64,000 bases of DNA. Source: Eggerthella sp. YY7918 (lineage in GTDB: Bacteria; Actinomycetota; Coriobacteriia; Coriobacteriales; Eggerthellaceae). The translations under genes and the position numbers were made by a program. The stretch's first letter is position 1. The number at the start of each line of letters is the position of its first letter. The notes under the pieces are model-generated. The model worked only from the letters and a program-made list of their open reading frames with translations. It was not told where the DNA came from and made no database searches. Positions 1-9,411 of the stretch are shown here, piece after piece. The stretch is from assembly GCF_000270285.1 (NCBI RefSeq), contig NC_015738.1, forward strand, positions 3,059,672-3,123,671, written 5' to 3'.

Positions 1-938
1 GCCTCGCGTACCTCGGGATCATCGAAAGGCGCGGCGGACGCGTTGAGGCAGAAGCGGAAAGAACTCGAATTCTCGATGCCGCCGTTCAAAACGTTGAAGC
101 CGGACTGGCCTTCGAGCGTGGCCGCGTTCGTCGTCGAGATTTGGTGGGCGAAGTCGACCTCGCCGCTCGTGAGCGCCGTGTACCTCGTCTCGGGATCGGT
201 GATGGGGACGATCTCAACCGTGTCGATGGCCGGAGCGCCTCCCCAGTAATCGGCGTTCTTCTCAAGCACGGCTCCAGTGTCGGGAGAGAAGGAAACGAGC
301 TTGAAGGGCCCGCTGCCGATGTCGCCAGAGAAATCGTCGCCGGCGCTGCCCGCCGGGAACACGAAGGTGACGGCGGAAACGACCTCGTCCCAGAAGGTGG
401 CTTGCGGCGAGAGAAGCTGGAGCGTGAACGTGCGCTCGTCCACAACCGAGCTGCCCTCCCAATCGACGTTCGCGTAGAACGACGAGTACATGGGTGAGGT
501 GCCGGCGTACTGGAGGCTGTAGAGCGCATCTTCAGCCGTGACGGTCTCGCCGTCATGATACTTCACACCGTCCTTAAGGGTGACGGTCCAAGCGCTCGCA
601 TCCTCGTTGGGTTCGATGCTTTCGGCAAGCGAGTTCTCCACCACGCCGTTGCGCAGGAGGATAAGCGAGTCGTACACGTTGAGCGCAATCGCCAACGGAA
701 GAAGCGTGCTGAAGGTGGCTGGATCCAACGTGTCCGTCGAGCTGCCCATCATGGCAACCCGCAACGTCTTGGGCGTCTCATCCGACTGAGAAGCGCCCTC
801 GCCGGAATCACTGGTGCCCGACGAGCAGCCAGCAAGCAGCGACCCCGTGCCCATGGCGATGGCGAAGCCTCCCATCAGCTTCACGCAGTCACGGCGAGAA
901 AGAACCCCTTTCCCCAGCATTGTTTCATCTTGTGACAT
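1..938 (-). CDS. ABC transporter solute-binding lipoprotein, peptide/nickel type (SBP_bac_5), 5' part only
   Basis: The reading frame runs off the left edge, so only the N-terminal ~312 residues are present. It begins with ATG at 938 behind a GGAGCGG ribosome site. The N-terminus has a twin-arginine motif (SRRDCVKLM), a hydrophobic stretch and a lipobox (LLAGC), so the protein is probably exported folded through Tat and lipidated on Cys. The mature part matches the extracellular family 5 binding proteins: a TLDPA segment, then LKDGVKYHDGETVTAEDAL, and later GSGPFKL and NADYWGG. Such proteins deliver oligopeptides, dipeptides or nickel to an ABC permease, and the ligand cannot be read here. 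No permease genes are visible because the window ends. An inference from the family only; the binding-protein call itself is strong. Confidence 0.9.
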   Translation of the reverse strand, partial: MSQDETMLGKGVLSRRDCVKLMGGFAIAMGTGSLLAGCSSGTSDSGEGASQSDETPKTLRVAMMGSSTDTLDPATFSTLLPLAIALNVYDSLILLRNGVVENSLAESIEPNEDASAWTVTLKDGVKYHDGETVTAEDALYSLQYAGTSPMYSSFYANVDWEGSSVVDERTFTLQLLSPQATFWDEVVSAVTFVFPAGSAGDDFSGDIGSGPFKLVSFSPDTGAVLEKNADYWGGAPAIDTVEIVPITDPETRYTALTSGEVDFAHQISTTNAATLEGQSGFNVLNGGIENSSSFRFCLNASAAPFDDPEVRE

Positions 939-1027
939 ATCCGCTCCAATCATTTTTTCATATCATCCCGTACATCAGCATCTATTCCTTTATATTTAGA
1001 TAGACACTGTCCAATTAGAACAAGGAC

Positions 1028-1056
1028 ATTATAAAGATAAAAGGTTTCTATGTCTA
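1028..1056 (-). promoter_or_regulatory. Promoter of the solute-binding protein gene
   Basis: On the minus strand a -35 box TAGACA (1051-1056) and a perfect -10 box TATAAT (1028-1033) are separated by 17 bases. The implied leader before the start codon at 938 is about 80 bases and AT-rich. Seen in sequence; activity is inferred. Confidence 0.6.
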
Positions 1057-1470
1057 ACTTTTTTGTTGGTGGCTTTCGATTGAAACCTGCACAACCGTTC
1101 TTTTAAAGCCGTGTTTTACAAATCAGTTTTAGTTTGATTAACAGAAAAACTGGTTTGATACCCGGCTCGGCAATATGTCGTAAGCGAGTAGTAGAGAAGT
1201 GTATTTGAAGCGACGAAGGGGGTCTCCTGATATCCTCAGAATCAAATCGGTCTCTCCAGCCCACTAGCTCCCTGCACGCGCTTTTTTGCTTGCAGGTGGC
1301 AAAGATTTTTTAGCCATGTGGTCAGAAAGGCACGCTTTGCAAATAGCTTGCGATTACGCCCTCTTCTTTTTCTGATGGAGACAGTGAAAAGCATGCATCC
1401 CGGGAGCAATTCGGTTTGAGAGCAAAACAACGCAGGCGCCAAAAGGAGGTTGGCTTGAGGGAGTTCGACC
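1057..1470. other. Intergenic stretch without a recognisable gene
   Basis: About 410 bases of lower-GC DNA between the solute-binding protein promoter and the XRE regulator. Short reading frames on the minus strand (for example 1242-1442) lack a ribosome site and resemble nothing known. A weak stem of TGCA-rich arms lies near 1270-1300. It may hold the regulator's promoter, but none is clear. Confidence 0.4.
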
Positions 1471-2028
1471 TTGAAGACTAAATCCCCCAGGGCTTATTGC
1501 GCTGGCAGCGCCAACCGAGGTAGGTGCCCAGCCGTGAAGGAGGATGCCATTACTCAAAAAGTAACGGAGTGTTGCTATCGACTAAGAGACCGCCTCTTCA
1601 AGAAGACGATGGGGAAAGCTTATGGCACTCCAGCGTCAATCGAACACGATAGCAGCGGGTCAGAAAGAGAGACAGCACCATTTTCTCTGCTTTCTGCGAA
1701 GTACGTCTTGAAGCTTGGCATTTCAAAAAGCGAGTTCTGCAGACGTACTTTGCTGTCGGAGAAAACTTACGAGCGAATCAAATATGGTCAACTTGCAGAT
1801 CGTCCTAAACCAGAAACAGTGATGCAATTTTGCGTAGGCCTCGGACTCTCTTTGGAAGAATCCGAGAATCTTTTCAATGCGGCGGGTTATTACCTTGGAG
1901 GGTGTAAGCTTCATGAGGCATACAGAGAGTTGCTGTCCATGAACGACAGCCTAACCATCTACGAGTGCAACGATGTTTTGCGTCATTTGGAGCTGCCTTT
2001 ATTGGCAAGATGGATAGAGATTTCTTAG
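1471..2028 (+). CDS. XRE-like helix-turn-helix regulator
   Basis: A protein of 185 residues if it begins at the TTG codon 1471 (GGGAG seven bases upstream), or 139 residues from ATG 1609, where the similarity begins. The C-terminal ~115 residues have the pattern of a common small regulator family: a helix-turn-helix core around SKSEFCRRTLLSEKTYERI, then LSLEESENLFNAAGYYL and a final YECNDVLRHLELPLL segment. No partner gene is obvious. Its GC content is clearly lower than the element to its right. The stop codon (2026-2028) overlaps by three bases the stop of the convergent CHAP gene, so the left junction of the conjugative element lies at or just inside this 3' end. The role is inferred as DNA binding; its target is unknown. 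Confidence 0.7.
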   Translation: MKTKSPRAYCAGSANRGRCPAVKEDAITQKVTECCYRLRDRLFKKTMGKAYGTPASIEHDSSGSERETAPFSLLSAKYVLKLGISKSEFCRRTLLSEKTYERIKYGQLADRPKPETVMQFCVGLGLSLEESENLFNAAGYYLGGCKLHEAYRELLSMNDSLTIYECNDVLRHLELPLLARWIEIS

Positions 2029-3602
2029 AAAGAGCACGCCCCATACCCCATAATGAAAGGGCTTCCGACGCCGTAGGCGCTTCTCCTGCACGCATCGTCC
2101 GAATTGCCTTCGATGGTGCGCACGGTGGAGCCGTCGCACGACTCCACGATGCCCACGTGGTCGGAGACGCCGTCTCCGTCCCAGTCGAAGAACACGATGT
2201 CCCCAGGCGCCGGCGCGCTGCCTCCCGGCAGCCAGCGGCCTGCGGCCTTGAACCACTGCACGCCCGTGGGGCAGTAGGAGAACTTGGGCACCGCGCCCGA
2301 ATCGATGTACCCGCACTCGTTCGCACACCAGCTCACGAAGCACGCGCACCATTCCACGCGGCTCTCGAACCCGTACCATGACCAGTACGGCCTGCCGCCC
2401 ACGTTGCCCAGCTGGCTCGAGGCGATCTCCACGATGTCGGCGGCGCCGCCCGCGATCCCGTGGAGTACGGCCCGCCATGCGGCGTCGTGGCGCTCGTCCA
2501 GAAGCTCGCGCAGCGTTTCGAGTTGCCCCGCGTCGAACCCGTAGGCCGACGCCATCTGCTCCGCCGTCTTGGCCGAGAGCGTGACGCGCAGCACCTTGGC
2601 GGGCGGGGCGTCTTCGCCGTCGGAATCGCTCGGCTCGGCTTCCTCTATCTCGGTTTCTATGGAGTTCATGTCCCAGAACACGGCGCGCAGCGCGCCCTGC
2701 CGCGCGGCGTCGAGCGTCAGAACGTCGAGCGGGTTCTCGGCGTCTGCCGCCAGCTTGACCGCGAACACGGCGAGGGTTTCCTTCCACGGGCTCTTGCCGC
2801 CCGAAACCGAAACCTCGTCGCATTCCGCCGACGCCTTGGCCTCCTCCACCTTGGCGGCGTGCTCGGCGTCTATCTCCGCCACCACCTCGCGGAGCGGGGG
2901 GTTGCCGTCGCCTATGTCGCCGCCCATGAGGAAGATGCCGAACGCCGAGGTGGCGACGAACGCCGCGAGGCATGTCACCACGACCACTGCGGCAGCGGAC
3001 GACCCAAGACCGGTGAGCGCCGCAGTTGCCGCCCGCGCCTGGAGCGCGGCCATGCGCGCGAACCGGCCCGCGCTGCTTGCCGCCCGCCGCGCGGCGGCGT
3101 TCGCGCCCTTCGCCGTAGCTTTGCGGGATGCCCGGGCCGCGCGTGCGCGCGACGCCGCCTGCGCCCTCGTGCGCATGGCTTCTCGGGCGCGCGCGTTCGC
3201 CGGCCGGGGCGCCCTCGGCGAAGGGCTCGATGCTTCGCGGCTTGACCCGCAGGATGCCGCGCAACCCCTCGGCGTGCGACGTTCGCCGCGCTCTGCGGAC
3301 GGGAAGGTCGTGCGCGCGCGTTCCTTGGGGACATTGCGCCGCCGGATTGCGCGGGCGACCCGCGCACCGTTCGCTGTGGCCGCGAAGCCCTCGTGCGCCG
3401 TTCGCTCCGATTCGCCGCGCGCCGCCGCCCAGCCGCCTTCGGCTTCATCGCCCCTTCGTTCGCGTGTGTGTGCGGGGTTTGCCGCCTTCGCCGTTTCGCC
3501 GACGCGCAGCGCTGCGGGCCGCGCCGCCTTTTGGAGAAGCGCCGCGCGGTCGAGGGTCTTCACGTTCCTGGCGACGACGCGCTCCTTGATGTCGCTCGGC
3601 AA
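2025..3602 (-). CDS. CHAP-domain peptidoglycan hydrolase of the conjugation apparatus
   Basis: A 525-residue protein starting at TTG 3602 behind AAAGGAGG. The first ~200 residues are an extremely Ala/Arg-rich cytoplasmic region, followed by a membrane segment near residues 205-230, an extracellular linker, and a C-terminal CHAP domain. The expected catalytic Cys lies in EWCACFVSWC (Cys419 or Cys421), the His is in SDHVGIVE (His482), and an EGNS motif follows. In Gram-positive conjugative elements this VirB1/CwlT-like protein opens the wall locally for the type IV channel. It is the last gene of the minus-strand transfer operon, 21 bases after virB4. The Arg/Ala-rich N-terminus is unusual and may contact DNA or the channel; that is a guess. 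Confidence 0.88.
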   Translation of the reverse strand: MPSDIKERVVARNVKTLDRAALLQKAARPAALRVGETAKAANPAHTRERRGDEAEGGWAAARGESERTAHEGFAATANGARVARAIRRRNVPKERARTTFPSAERGERRTPRGCAASCGSSREASSPSPRAPRPANARAREAMRTRAQAASRARAARASRKATAKGANAAARRAASSAGRFARMAALQARAATAALTGLGSSAAAVVVVTCLAAFVATSAFGIFLMGGDIGDGNPPLREVVAEIDAEHAAKVEEAKASAECDEVSVSGGKSPWKETLAVFAVKLAADAENPLDVLTLDAARQGALRAVFWDMNSIETEIEEAEPSDSDGEDAPPAKVLRVTLSAKTAEQMASAYGFDAGQLETLRELLDERHDAAWRAVLHGIAGGAADIVEIASSQLGNVGGRPYWSWYGFESRVEWCACFVSWCANECGYIDSGAVPKFSYCPTGVQWFKAAGRWLPGGSAPAPGDIVFFDWDGDGVSDHVGIVESCDGSTVRTIEGNSDDACRRSAYGVGSPFIMGYGACSF

Positions 3603-3623
3603 GGCGGCCTCCTTTCTGCTTCG

Positions 3624-5933
3624 TCACTCCCCGGGCTTAGTGGTCATGAGGCGGTAGAGCTCGGTGTCCCTCGGGAAGCGGTTGGCGAACGGCACGATGG
3701 CGCCGCCGTAGCGCAGGAGGCCGCAGCCCGCCTCGGCGTTGGTGATGTAGCCCATCTGCTCTCGGCTGATGTTGAGGAGTTCGCCCAGTTTCCCGCGGTC
3801 GGCGGCCGCCTGGTTGAGCATGACGATGAGCTCGGAGTTGGAGAGCATCGTGGAGGCCAAGACCGAATCGAGCAGGTACTCCACGTTCTGCGTGATGGCC
3901 GTGGGGTAGGCGTTGCGCTTGCGGAAGCGGCGCCACGCGCTGTTGAAGAACGCGCCGGAGTACTCGTTCTCGAACACCACGTGGAACTCGTCTATGAAGA
4001 TGTGCGTGCGCCTGCCCGCGCGCCAGTTGTCCGTCACGCGGTTGAGCATCGCGTCGGTGATGACGAGCAGCCCCATGGTCTTGAGCTGGCGGCCCAGGTC
4101 CATGATGTCGTAGACGAGGAGCCTGTTGCGGGTGTCCACGTTGGTTGGGTGCGCGAACGCGTCCAGCGTGCCCGAGGTGAACAGCTCCAGCGAAAGCGCC
4201 AGGTCACGCGCCTGCGGCTCGGGCTGGGCGAGCAGTTTGTCGCGCAGGTGGGCGAGCGTGGGCGCCTCGCCGCCGCGCAGGTAGTCGGCGTACACCGCCG
4301 AGGTGCAGCGGTCCACGACCGACTTGGCCTGCGGCCCCAGTCCCCGGCGGTCGAGCTGCTCGAACAGTGACAGCACGAACTCGCTCTTGTCGGCCACGGG
4401 GTTGCCTCCCTCGCCGTAGCCCTCCACCATGTCCATGGCGTTGATGTGGTGGGGGCTGCCCGCCGCGATGCGCACCACCTCGCCGCCCAGTGCCTCGGCG
4501 AGCGAGGCGTACTCGCGCTCGGGGTCGCATATCACTATGTCGTCGTCGGTCGAGAGCGCAAGCATAGCTATGAGCTCCTTGGTCGAGAAGCTCTTGCCCG
4601 AGCCCGGCACGCCCAGCACGAACGCGTTGGGGTTCAGGAGCCGCGACTTGTCGCACAGGATGAGGTTGCGCGATATGGCGTTCTCGCCGAAGTACATGCC
4701 GCCCTCCTCCATGATCTCCTGCACGCGGAACGGCATGAGCACGGCGAGGCTCTCGGTGGTGAGCGTGCGCATCGCCTCGATGCGACGCACGCCTATGGGC
4801 AGCGCGGTTGACAGCCCGTCGAGCTGCTGGAAGCGCAGGACCGAGAGGCGGCACAGGTGCTTGCGCGCGCACGAGAGCAGCGCCTCGGTGTCGGCGTCGA
4901 GCTCCTCGGGCGTGTCGGCAAAGTGGACGAGCGTCACCGTGGCGAACATCATGCGCTGGTCGCGCGACATGAGGTCGTCCAGGAACTCGCGGCTCTCCTT
5001 GCGCTGCTGCTCCATGTCGTAGGGCACGGCCACGTTATAGTTCATGTTGGCGTTCTGCCGGCGCGTCCAGTTGGTGATGTTCGTCTCCACACCGAGCAGT
5101 CGCCGCTCCACCTCGCGCACCGCCTCGTCAGTGGGCACGGGGACGACGTCTATGGAAAGCGCCATCGCGCGCCTCGCGTCGGTAAGCTCGGCCAGAAAGC
5201 CGTCCTTGATGTAGGACGCGTAGTCGGTCAGGTACAGGGCGCGCGCCCAGCGGCCGCCCACCCGCAGGCGGTCGGCCTCAATGCCCGCGCCCTCGGGCGC
5301 AACGGCGTCCTTGAACGAGTGCCCCCGGCGCATCGAGGCGCGCACGTCGATGGGCAGGTCGTCGGCGCCGCCCCGGTAGAAGCCCCTCAGAAGCCGCAGC
5401 TTGCCCTCTGCGTCGAGCTCCTCGCAGTGCGCCCCGAGGCGCGCGAGGTGCGCGGCCGTCTCCGCCGACGCGCGGTTGAAGTAGGAGCGGGCCTCCTGGA
5501 TGCTTCTCCCTCCCACGGCGATGGTAAGGTATATCTCGCGCACCATGGAATTCGCCCCCGTGGCCTTCTCTATGAGCATGGCGTTGTACTCCTCGCGGTA
5601 GCGGTCGAGCCCGTCGCCCTTGGGCGGTATGAGGATGCGCCGCCCGAGGGCTTCGGCGTCGAGCCTGCGCACCGCCACGGTGACCTTGGCCCGCGCGTCG
5701 GAGTCGAAAGAGTTGAGCAGGTCCGAGTAGCCCAGGAACATGGCCTCCTTATCCTCCTTTGACGCCGCCGCGTAGTTCACGTCGCTCACGCGCCAGGTCT
5801 TCGCGTACTCGCCGTCGTCGGTGAGGCACACGCCGTCGGGCCAGATGCGGCGCACGGGCACGGCGTCCTCGGCGGTTTTCGGCGGGACGAACCGCGTGCC
5901 GCCTTTGCGCCGCCTAGCTGCGAGTGCGGCCAT
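3624..5933 (-). CDS. virB4: VirB4-family conjugation ATPase
   Basis: A 769-residue cytoplasmic ATPase that powers the type IV secretion channel. The C-terminal half has the Walker A motif GVPGSGKS (around residue 444), Walker B HIFIDEF (around 646) and the downstream AITQNVEYLL motif typical of VirB4/TraC/TraE proteins. The N-terminal half (about 60-400) is the variable domain that contacts PrgI and VirB6 partners in related systems. Its start overlaps the prgI stop by 20 bases, which suggests translational coupling. Length and motifs agree with the VirB4 proteins of Tn1549-like elements. No damage is visible. Confidence 0.95.
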   Translation of the reverse strand: MAALAARRRKGGTRFVPPKTAEDAVPVRRIWPDGVCLTDDGEYAKTWRVSDVNYAAASKEDKEAMFLGYSDLLNSFDSDARAKVTVAVRRLDAEALGRRILIPPKGDGLDRYREEYNAMLIEKATGANSMVREIYLTIAVGGRSIQEARSYFNRASAETAAHLARLGAHCEELDAEGKLRLLRGFYRGGADDLPIDVRASMRRGHSFKDAVAPEGAGIEADRLRVGGRWARALYLTDYASYIKDGFLAELTDARRAMALSIDVVPVPTDEAVREVERRLLGVETNITNWTRRQNANMNYNVAVPYDMEQQRKESREFLDDLMSRDQRMMFATVTLVHFADTPEELDADTEALLSCARKHLCRLSVLRFQQLDGLSTALPIGVRRIEAMRTLTTESLAVLMPFRVQEIMEEGGMYFGENAISRNLILCDKSRLLNPNAFVLGVPGSGKSFSTKELIAMLALSTDDDIVICDPEREYASLAEALGGEVVRIAAGSPHHINAMDMVEGYGEGGNPVADKSEFVLSLFEQLDRRGLGPQAKSVVDRCTSAVYADYLRGGEAPTLAHLRDKLLAQPEPQARDLALSLELFTSGTLDAFAHPTNVDTRNRLLVYDIMDLGRQLKTMGLLVITDAMLNRVTDNWRAGRRTHIFIDEFHVVFENEYSGAFFNSAWRRFRKRNAYPTAITQNVEYLLDSVLASTMLSNSELIVMLNQAAADRGKLGELLNISREQMGYITNAEAGCGLLRYGGAIVPFANRFPRDTELYRLMTTKPGE

Positions 5934-6297
5934 GATGCCCTCCTTTCTCGCGGCGGATGCCCTTCGCGCGATGCGGCGTGCAGACGGCCTCGTAGTACAG
6001 GTTCTGCGGGCGCGCGGGCAGTTCCTTGGGGGTCAAAAGCGCGTATTTGGCCCACGCCCACGCCGCGCGTTCGACCGCCATGCCGTGCCAGGTGACGAAC
6101 CCCAGCGCGGCGAACGGGGCCGCTCCCGCGATGCACGCCCAGGAGAGCTCGTCCAGTCTCAGGAAGGGCGACAGCCCGAAGTAGAGCCCCACGGCGGCGA
6201 CGCAGGCGAGCAGCGCGAAGACGCACTGCCGAAGCGACATGCCGAAGAACACCCCCTCGGTATACTCGCGTATCTCTCGGTTGACCTTCACTTCCAC
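5914..6297 (-). CDS. prgI: PrgI-family membrane protein (VirB3-like)
   Basis: A small protein (~127 residues) from GTG 6297, chosen because GAGGAG lies six bases upstream; a second GTG at 6291 is possible. A conserved start VNREIREYTEGVFFGMSLRQ is followed by two hydrophobic segments (roughly residues 25-45 and 50-72) and a basic cytoplasmic tail. PrgI proteins occupy the VirB3 position and sit between the VirB6/TrbL channel and VirB4. Here too it is directly before virB4 and overlaps it. Confidence in the family is high; the exact start is less sure. Confidence 0.88.
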   Translation of the reverse strand: MEVKVNREIREYTEGVFFGMSLRQCVFALLACVAAVGLYFGLSPFLRLDELSWACIAGAAPFAALGFVTWHGMAVERAAWAWAKYALLTPKELPARPQNLYYEAVCTPHRAKGIRREKGGHHGRTRS

Positions 6298-6400
6298 TTC
6301 TTGCTCCTCTCTGCCTGCGCGGCGAAGCGGGCGCGTAAAGCGCCCCGCGCGCGGCGCGGGCAATGTGTTCGTTCGGTTGTTTCGGGAAAGGGGAGGGGCG

Positions 6401-7240
6401 TCAAAGCCCCATCATCTCGCGCACCACGCGGTCGGCCATCTTGACCATGCCCGTGAGCACCAGCATGTTGAAGGCAAGCTCTCCCACGTACGACCACACC
6501 TGCGTGACCACGGGAGCCTCGGCATCCACCACCGGCGGCGCCGATGCGAACAGCGAGAATATGACGCATGCGAGCAGGATGACCGCACCCTCGAGGCACA
6601 CGGCCCCGTAGCTTTTGAGGAACGCCTTGCCGACCGACTGACTCGGCTCGCCCGCGAAGGTGGACAGGGGTATGGGCGCGAGCGCGGTGTACATGTATAT
6701 CTTGAAGAACCTGCCGTACACCGCCAGTATCATGATGAACGAGAGCACCGTGACGAGCAGCCCGCCGAGCAACGTCACCGCCCACAGGGGTATGGCGTCG
6801 AGGAAGCCCACGTCCTCGATGGCCTCCACCATCTCGCCAGGCAGCGCGGCGGGCGCGGCCGACGCAAAGCCCGCAGCATCCATCATGTCGCCGATGAGCC
6901 CCTGCACCACGTCGAGGAACGCCATCATGAGCTCAAGCCCGTAGACGACGGCGGCGTGCGCCAGCACGAACCGCACGAACAGCTTCAACACCACCTCCGG
7001 GCGCTTGGCCTCGGCGAACGAGCCGCAGGTCTTCACGAGGCCCGACAGGAAGAACAGCACGAGGAGCGCGAGCGCCACCGCCTGCACGGCGCCGTGGATG
7101 GAGAGCACCGCGTCCCATATCCCGCCGCCCCGGAAGTCGGCGGGCGACGCCGTGAGCAACCCCACGATCTCGCCCATCTTCTCGTTCCACGTGTCGAGCG
7201 CTCCCTGGAGGTTGCTGACCACCCAGTTGTCCGAATCCAA
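6401..7240 (-). CDS. VirB6/TrbL-like multi-spanning channel protein
   Basis: 279 residues starting at TTG 7240 behind AAAGGAGG. About six hydrophobic segments are spread over the length (around residues 45-70, 85-115, 150-185, 190-205, 215-235, 255-270). Between the first pairs is an acidic loop. The pattern and the position between the pilin-like gene and prgI match the TrbL/VirB6-type proteins of Gram-positive conjugative elements, which form the inner part of the DNA channel. Sequence motifs in this family are weak, so the call rests on topology and gene order. Confidence 0.82.
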   Translation of the reverse strand: MDSDNWVVSNLQGALDTWNEKMGEIVGLLTASPADFRGGGIWDAVLSIHGAVQAVALALLVLFFLSGLVKTCGSFAEAKRPEVVLKLFVRFVLAHAAVVYGLELMMAFLDVVQGLIGDMMDAAGFASAAPAALPGEMVEAIEDVGFLDAIPLWAVTLLGGLLVTVLSFIMILAVYGRFFKIYMYTALAPIPLSTFAGEPSQSVGKAFLKSYGAVCLEGAVILLACVIFSLFASAPPVVDAEAPVVTQVWSYVGELAFNMLVLTGMVKMADRVVREMMGL

Positions 7241-7274
7241 CGGCCCGCCTCCTTTCGGGGCCCGCGCGACGGGC

Positions 7275-7607
7275 CTATCCGACGATGATATCCAAGATTT
7301 CCTTCGCGAACGTGATGACCACGCCGCCCGCCAGGGTCAGGAAGCCGTTGGCGCGCTGGGACGGGTCGTGGCTCTTGAGCGACATGCCCACCTGCACCAC
7401 GCCGAAGCCGAGCAGGATGAGCCCGACGCTCCTGATGAGCCCGAAGATGAACGTGGAGAGGTTGTCCACCGCCGCTATCGGGTCGGTCGCCGCGAACGCG
7501 GCGGGCGGCTCCAGCGCCAAGGCCGAAGCGGCGCAGACGGCGATTGCCGCCATGAGCCGCGCGCGGGCTGCGGGGCGGGCCTTCTTCCCCTCAGTGGTCT
7601 TTCTCAT
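7275..7607 (-). CDS. VirB2/TrbC-like pilin-type small membrane protein
   Basis: 110 residues from ATG 7607 (GGAG nine bases upstream). It has a signal-peptide-like N-terminus ending near AAFA-A, then two hydrophobic helices (about residues 50-70 and 85-105) joined by a short polar loop KSHDPSQRANG. That hairpin topology with a cleavable signal is the VirB2/TrbC arrangement. It sits between virD4 and the TrbL-like gene and overlaps the virD4 stop by 17 bases. Whether it forms a pilus or only part of the channel is unknown in Gram-positive systems. Confidence 0.75.
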   Translation of the reverse strand: MRKTTEGKKARPAARARLMAAIAVCAASALALEPPAAFAATDPIAAVDNLSTFIFGLIRSVGLILLGFGVVQVGMSLKSHDPSQRANGFLTLAGGVVITFAKEILDIIVG

Positions 7608-9411
7608 GCGTTGGTTCTCCTTTCCCGCCCGCCGCCTCCGCCGCGAGCGCTGCCTCGGCCTCCTCCCCGTCGAGCACGACGCAGCCCGCAGGCGCGGCCT
7701 GCGCGCTCGCGGGGGCAACGCCTTCGTAGGGCGCCACGGCGGCGCTTGCCAGCGGGCAGGCGCCGTGCTCGTAGGGCGGCGCGCCGCCCTCGGGGGTGAG
7801 CCGCGCGGCGGGATGCCGCGCTATGTCGAGCTTTAAGTCGATGATGGGGCGCTCGCCGCGCACGAAGAGCAGCGCGCGGGAGTTGTCGAGCATGCGCACC
7901 TCGTCGGGCGTCATGAGCTCGCGCCCCGAGATCTGCTGGTTGGTGGACCAGCTGCCGCCCCTCCCGGTGGTCCTGCCGTGCGTGTCGAGGTCGATGGTCT
8001 CCTTGCCCAGAAGCTCGCTGACGTACTTGTGGGTGGATTGCTCGTTGCCGCCCAGGTACAGGAACTCGTCGCAGTTGCCGACGATGGACTCCCACTGCTT
8101 GTCGAACAGCGCCCGCAGCTGCGCCATGTTCTGGATGATGATCGACGCGGACACCCCGCGCCCGCGCATGGTGGAGAGTATCTTCTCAAAATCATTGGGT
8201 AAGCTCACGTTGGCGAACTCATCCATGAGGAAGTGCACGTGCACGGGCAGCTGCCCGCCGTGTTTTCCGTCCGCGAGCGCGAAAAGCTGCTGGAACAGCT
8301 GCGTGTAGAGGACGGACACCAGGAAGTTGAAACTGGTGTCGTTGTCGGGTATGACTGCGAACAGGGCCACCTTGCGCTCCCCGAGCGACGGCAGGTCGAG
8401 CTCGTCTGTGGCGGTGAGCGACGCCAGGGCGTCGAGGTTGAACTTCTCCAGCCTGGAGGCGAGCGTCACCTGGATGGATTTGAGCGTCTTGGCCGAGCCG
8501 GAGCGGTAGCTGCGGTAGTATTTGAGCGCGATGTGGCCAGGGTCCCTCATCTCCAGCCGGTCGAACAGCTCGTCGAGCACCGAGGCGTAATCGTCGTCGT
8601 CCTCGCGCACCTCGCCGGCGCGCAGCATCTCCATGAGGGTGGCGTAGTTGCGCTCCTCGGGCGGTGCCTCGTGCACGAGGTAAAGCAGAAGCGCCAGGTG
8701 CAGCATCCCGGCGGCCGTGTCCCAGAAAGGATCCTGGCTCTGCGCGCCCTTGGGAGTCGTCGCCTTGAACAGGTTGGTGTTGAGCCGCTGCGCGTCCGCG
8801 TCCGACTCGATGTAGGAAAGCGGGTTGTAGCAGTGGGACCTCTCCATGCGCACGAGGTCGAGCACGCGCACCTCGTAGCCCCTCGATTCGAGCAGCCCGC
8901 CCACGGCGCGCACGATCTCGCCCTTCGGGTCGAGCACCACCATCGATGTGTTGGCCTGGCAGGCGTTGGGCAGGCTGAACCCGCGCGTTTTGCCTGCGCC
9001 CGAGCCGCCCACCACGAGCGTGTTCATCGAGCGCCTGTGGGCGTGGGTGTCGTAGCTCATGCGAAAATTGCGCGTGAGCAGCTTGTCGCCTGCGGGGTCG
9101 CGCCCCCGGTAGCGGTGGCAGATGCGGCGGGCGTCACCCCACCGGGCGCTGCCGTGCTCCTCGCCGGGGCGCAGGTTGCGCCGGGTGAGCAGCCACGCCG
9201 CCGCGCAGGCGGCATACAGGACCAGGAACAGCAGCGCCCATCGCGCGCCGCCCGCCGTGGGCTTCGTCGAAAAGGGATCCGAGAACGCCGCGATGAGCGA
9301 GGCGAGCGACCCCCCGCCGTCCAAGGCGGGGGCGGCGACGAACCCCGCCCACGCCGCCAGCGGCGCGGCGAGCGCGGCGGCTGCCGCCTCGCCAGCCGTC
9401 GGGGGCCTCAT
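7591..9411 (-). CDS. virD4: VirD4/TraG-family type IV coupling protein
   Basis: 606 residues from ATG 9411, preceded by GGAGGGCAG; the start overlaps the previous stop in an ATGA arrangement. Two N-terminal membrane segments (around residues 8-27 and 52-72) precede the ATPase: Walker A VVGGSGAGKT near 135, LDPKGEI after it, and Walker B FLMDEFANV near 398, followed by the SIIIQNMAQL motif. These are the diagnostic features of coupling proteins, which bring the relaxase-DNA complex to the channel. The Ala-rich C-terminal tail of ~80 residues is compositionally biased and probably unstructured. Placement with pcfB fits the PcfC/PcfB pairing known from enterococcal conjugation. Confidence 0.95.
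   Translation of the reverse strand: MRPPTAGEAAAAALAAPLAAWAGFVAAPALDGGGSLASLIAAFSDPFSTKPTAGGARWALLFLVLYAACAAAWLLTRRNLRPGEEHGSARWGDARRICHRYRGRDPAGDKLLTRNFRMSYDTHAHRRSMNTLVVGGSGAGKTRGFSLPNACQANTSMVVLDPKGEIVRAVGGLLESRGYEVRVLDLVRMERSHCYNPLSYIESDADAQRLNTNLFKATTPKGAQSQDPFWDTAAGMLHLALLLYLVHEAPPEERNYATLMEMLRAGEVREDDDDYASVLDELFDRLEMRDPGHIALKYYRSYRSGSAKTLKSIQVTLASRLEKFNLDALASLTATDELDLPSLGERKVALFAVIPDNDTSFNFLVSVLYTQLFQQLFALADGKHGGQLPVHVHFLMDEFANVSLPNDFEKILSTMRGRGVSASIIIQNMAQLRALFDKQWESIVGNCDEFLYLGGNEQSTHKYVSELLGKETIDLDTHGRTTGRGGSWSTNQQISGRELMTPDEVRMLDNSRALLFVRGERPIIDLKLDIARHPAARLTPEGGAPPYEHGACPLASAAVAPYEGVAPASAQAAPAGCVVLDGEEAEAALAAEAAGGKGEPTHEKDH

Noticed and set aside
1990-2030. attL candidate at the XRE/CHAP junction
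   Set aside because: No matching repeat was found near 30-31 kb by eye, so the attachment site is not claimed.
1999-3264. 421-residue Arg/Gly-rich minus-strand frame overlapping the CHAP gene
   Set aside because: Shadow frame of GC-rich DNA; the CHAP frame has domain motifs and a ribosome site. Many other long frames across 2-30 kb are of the same kind.
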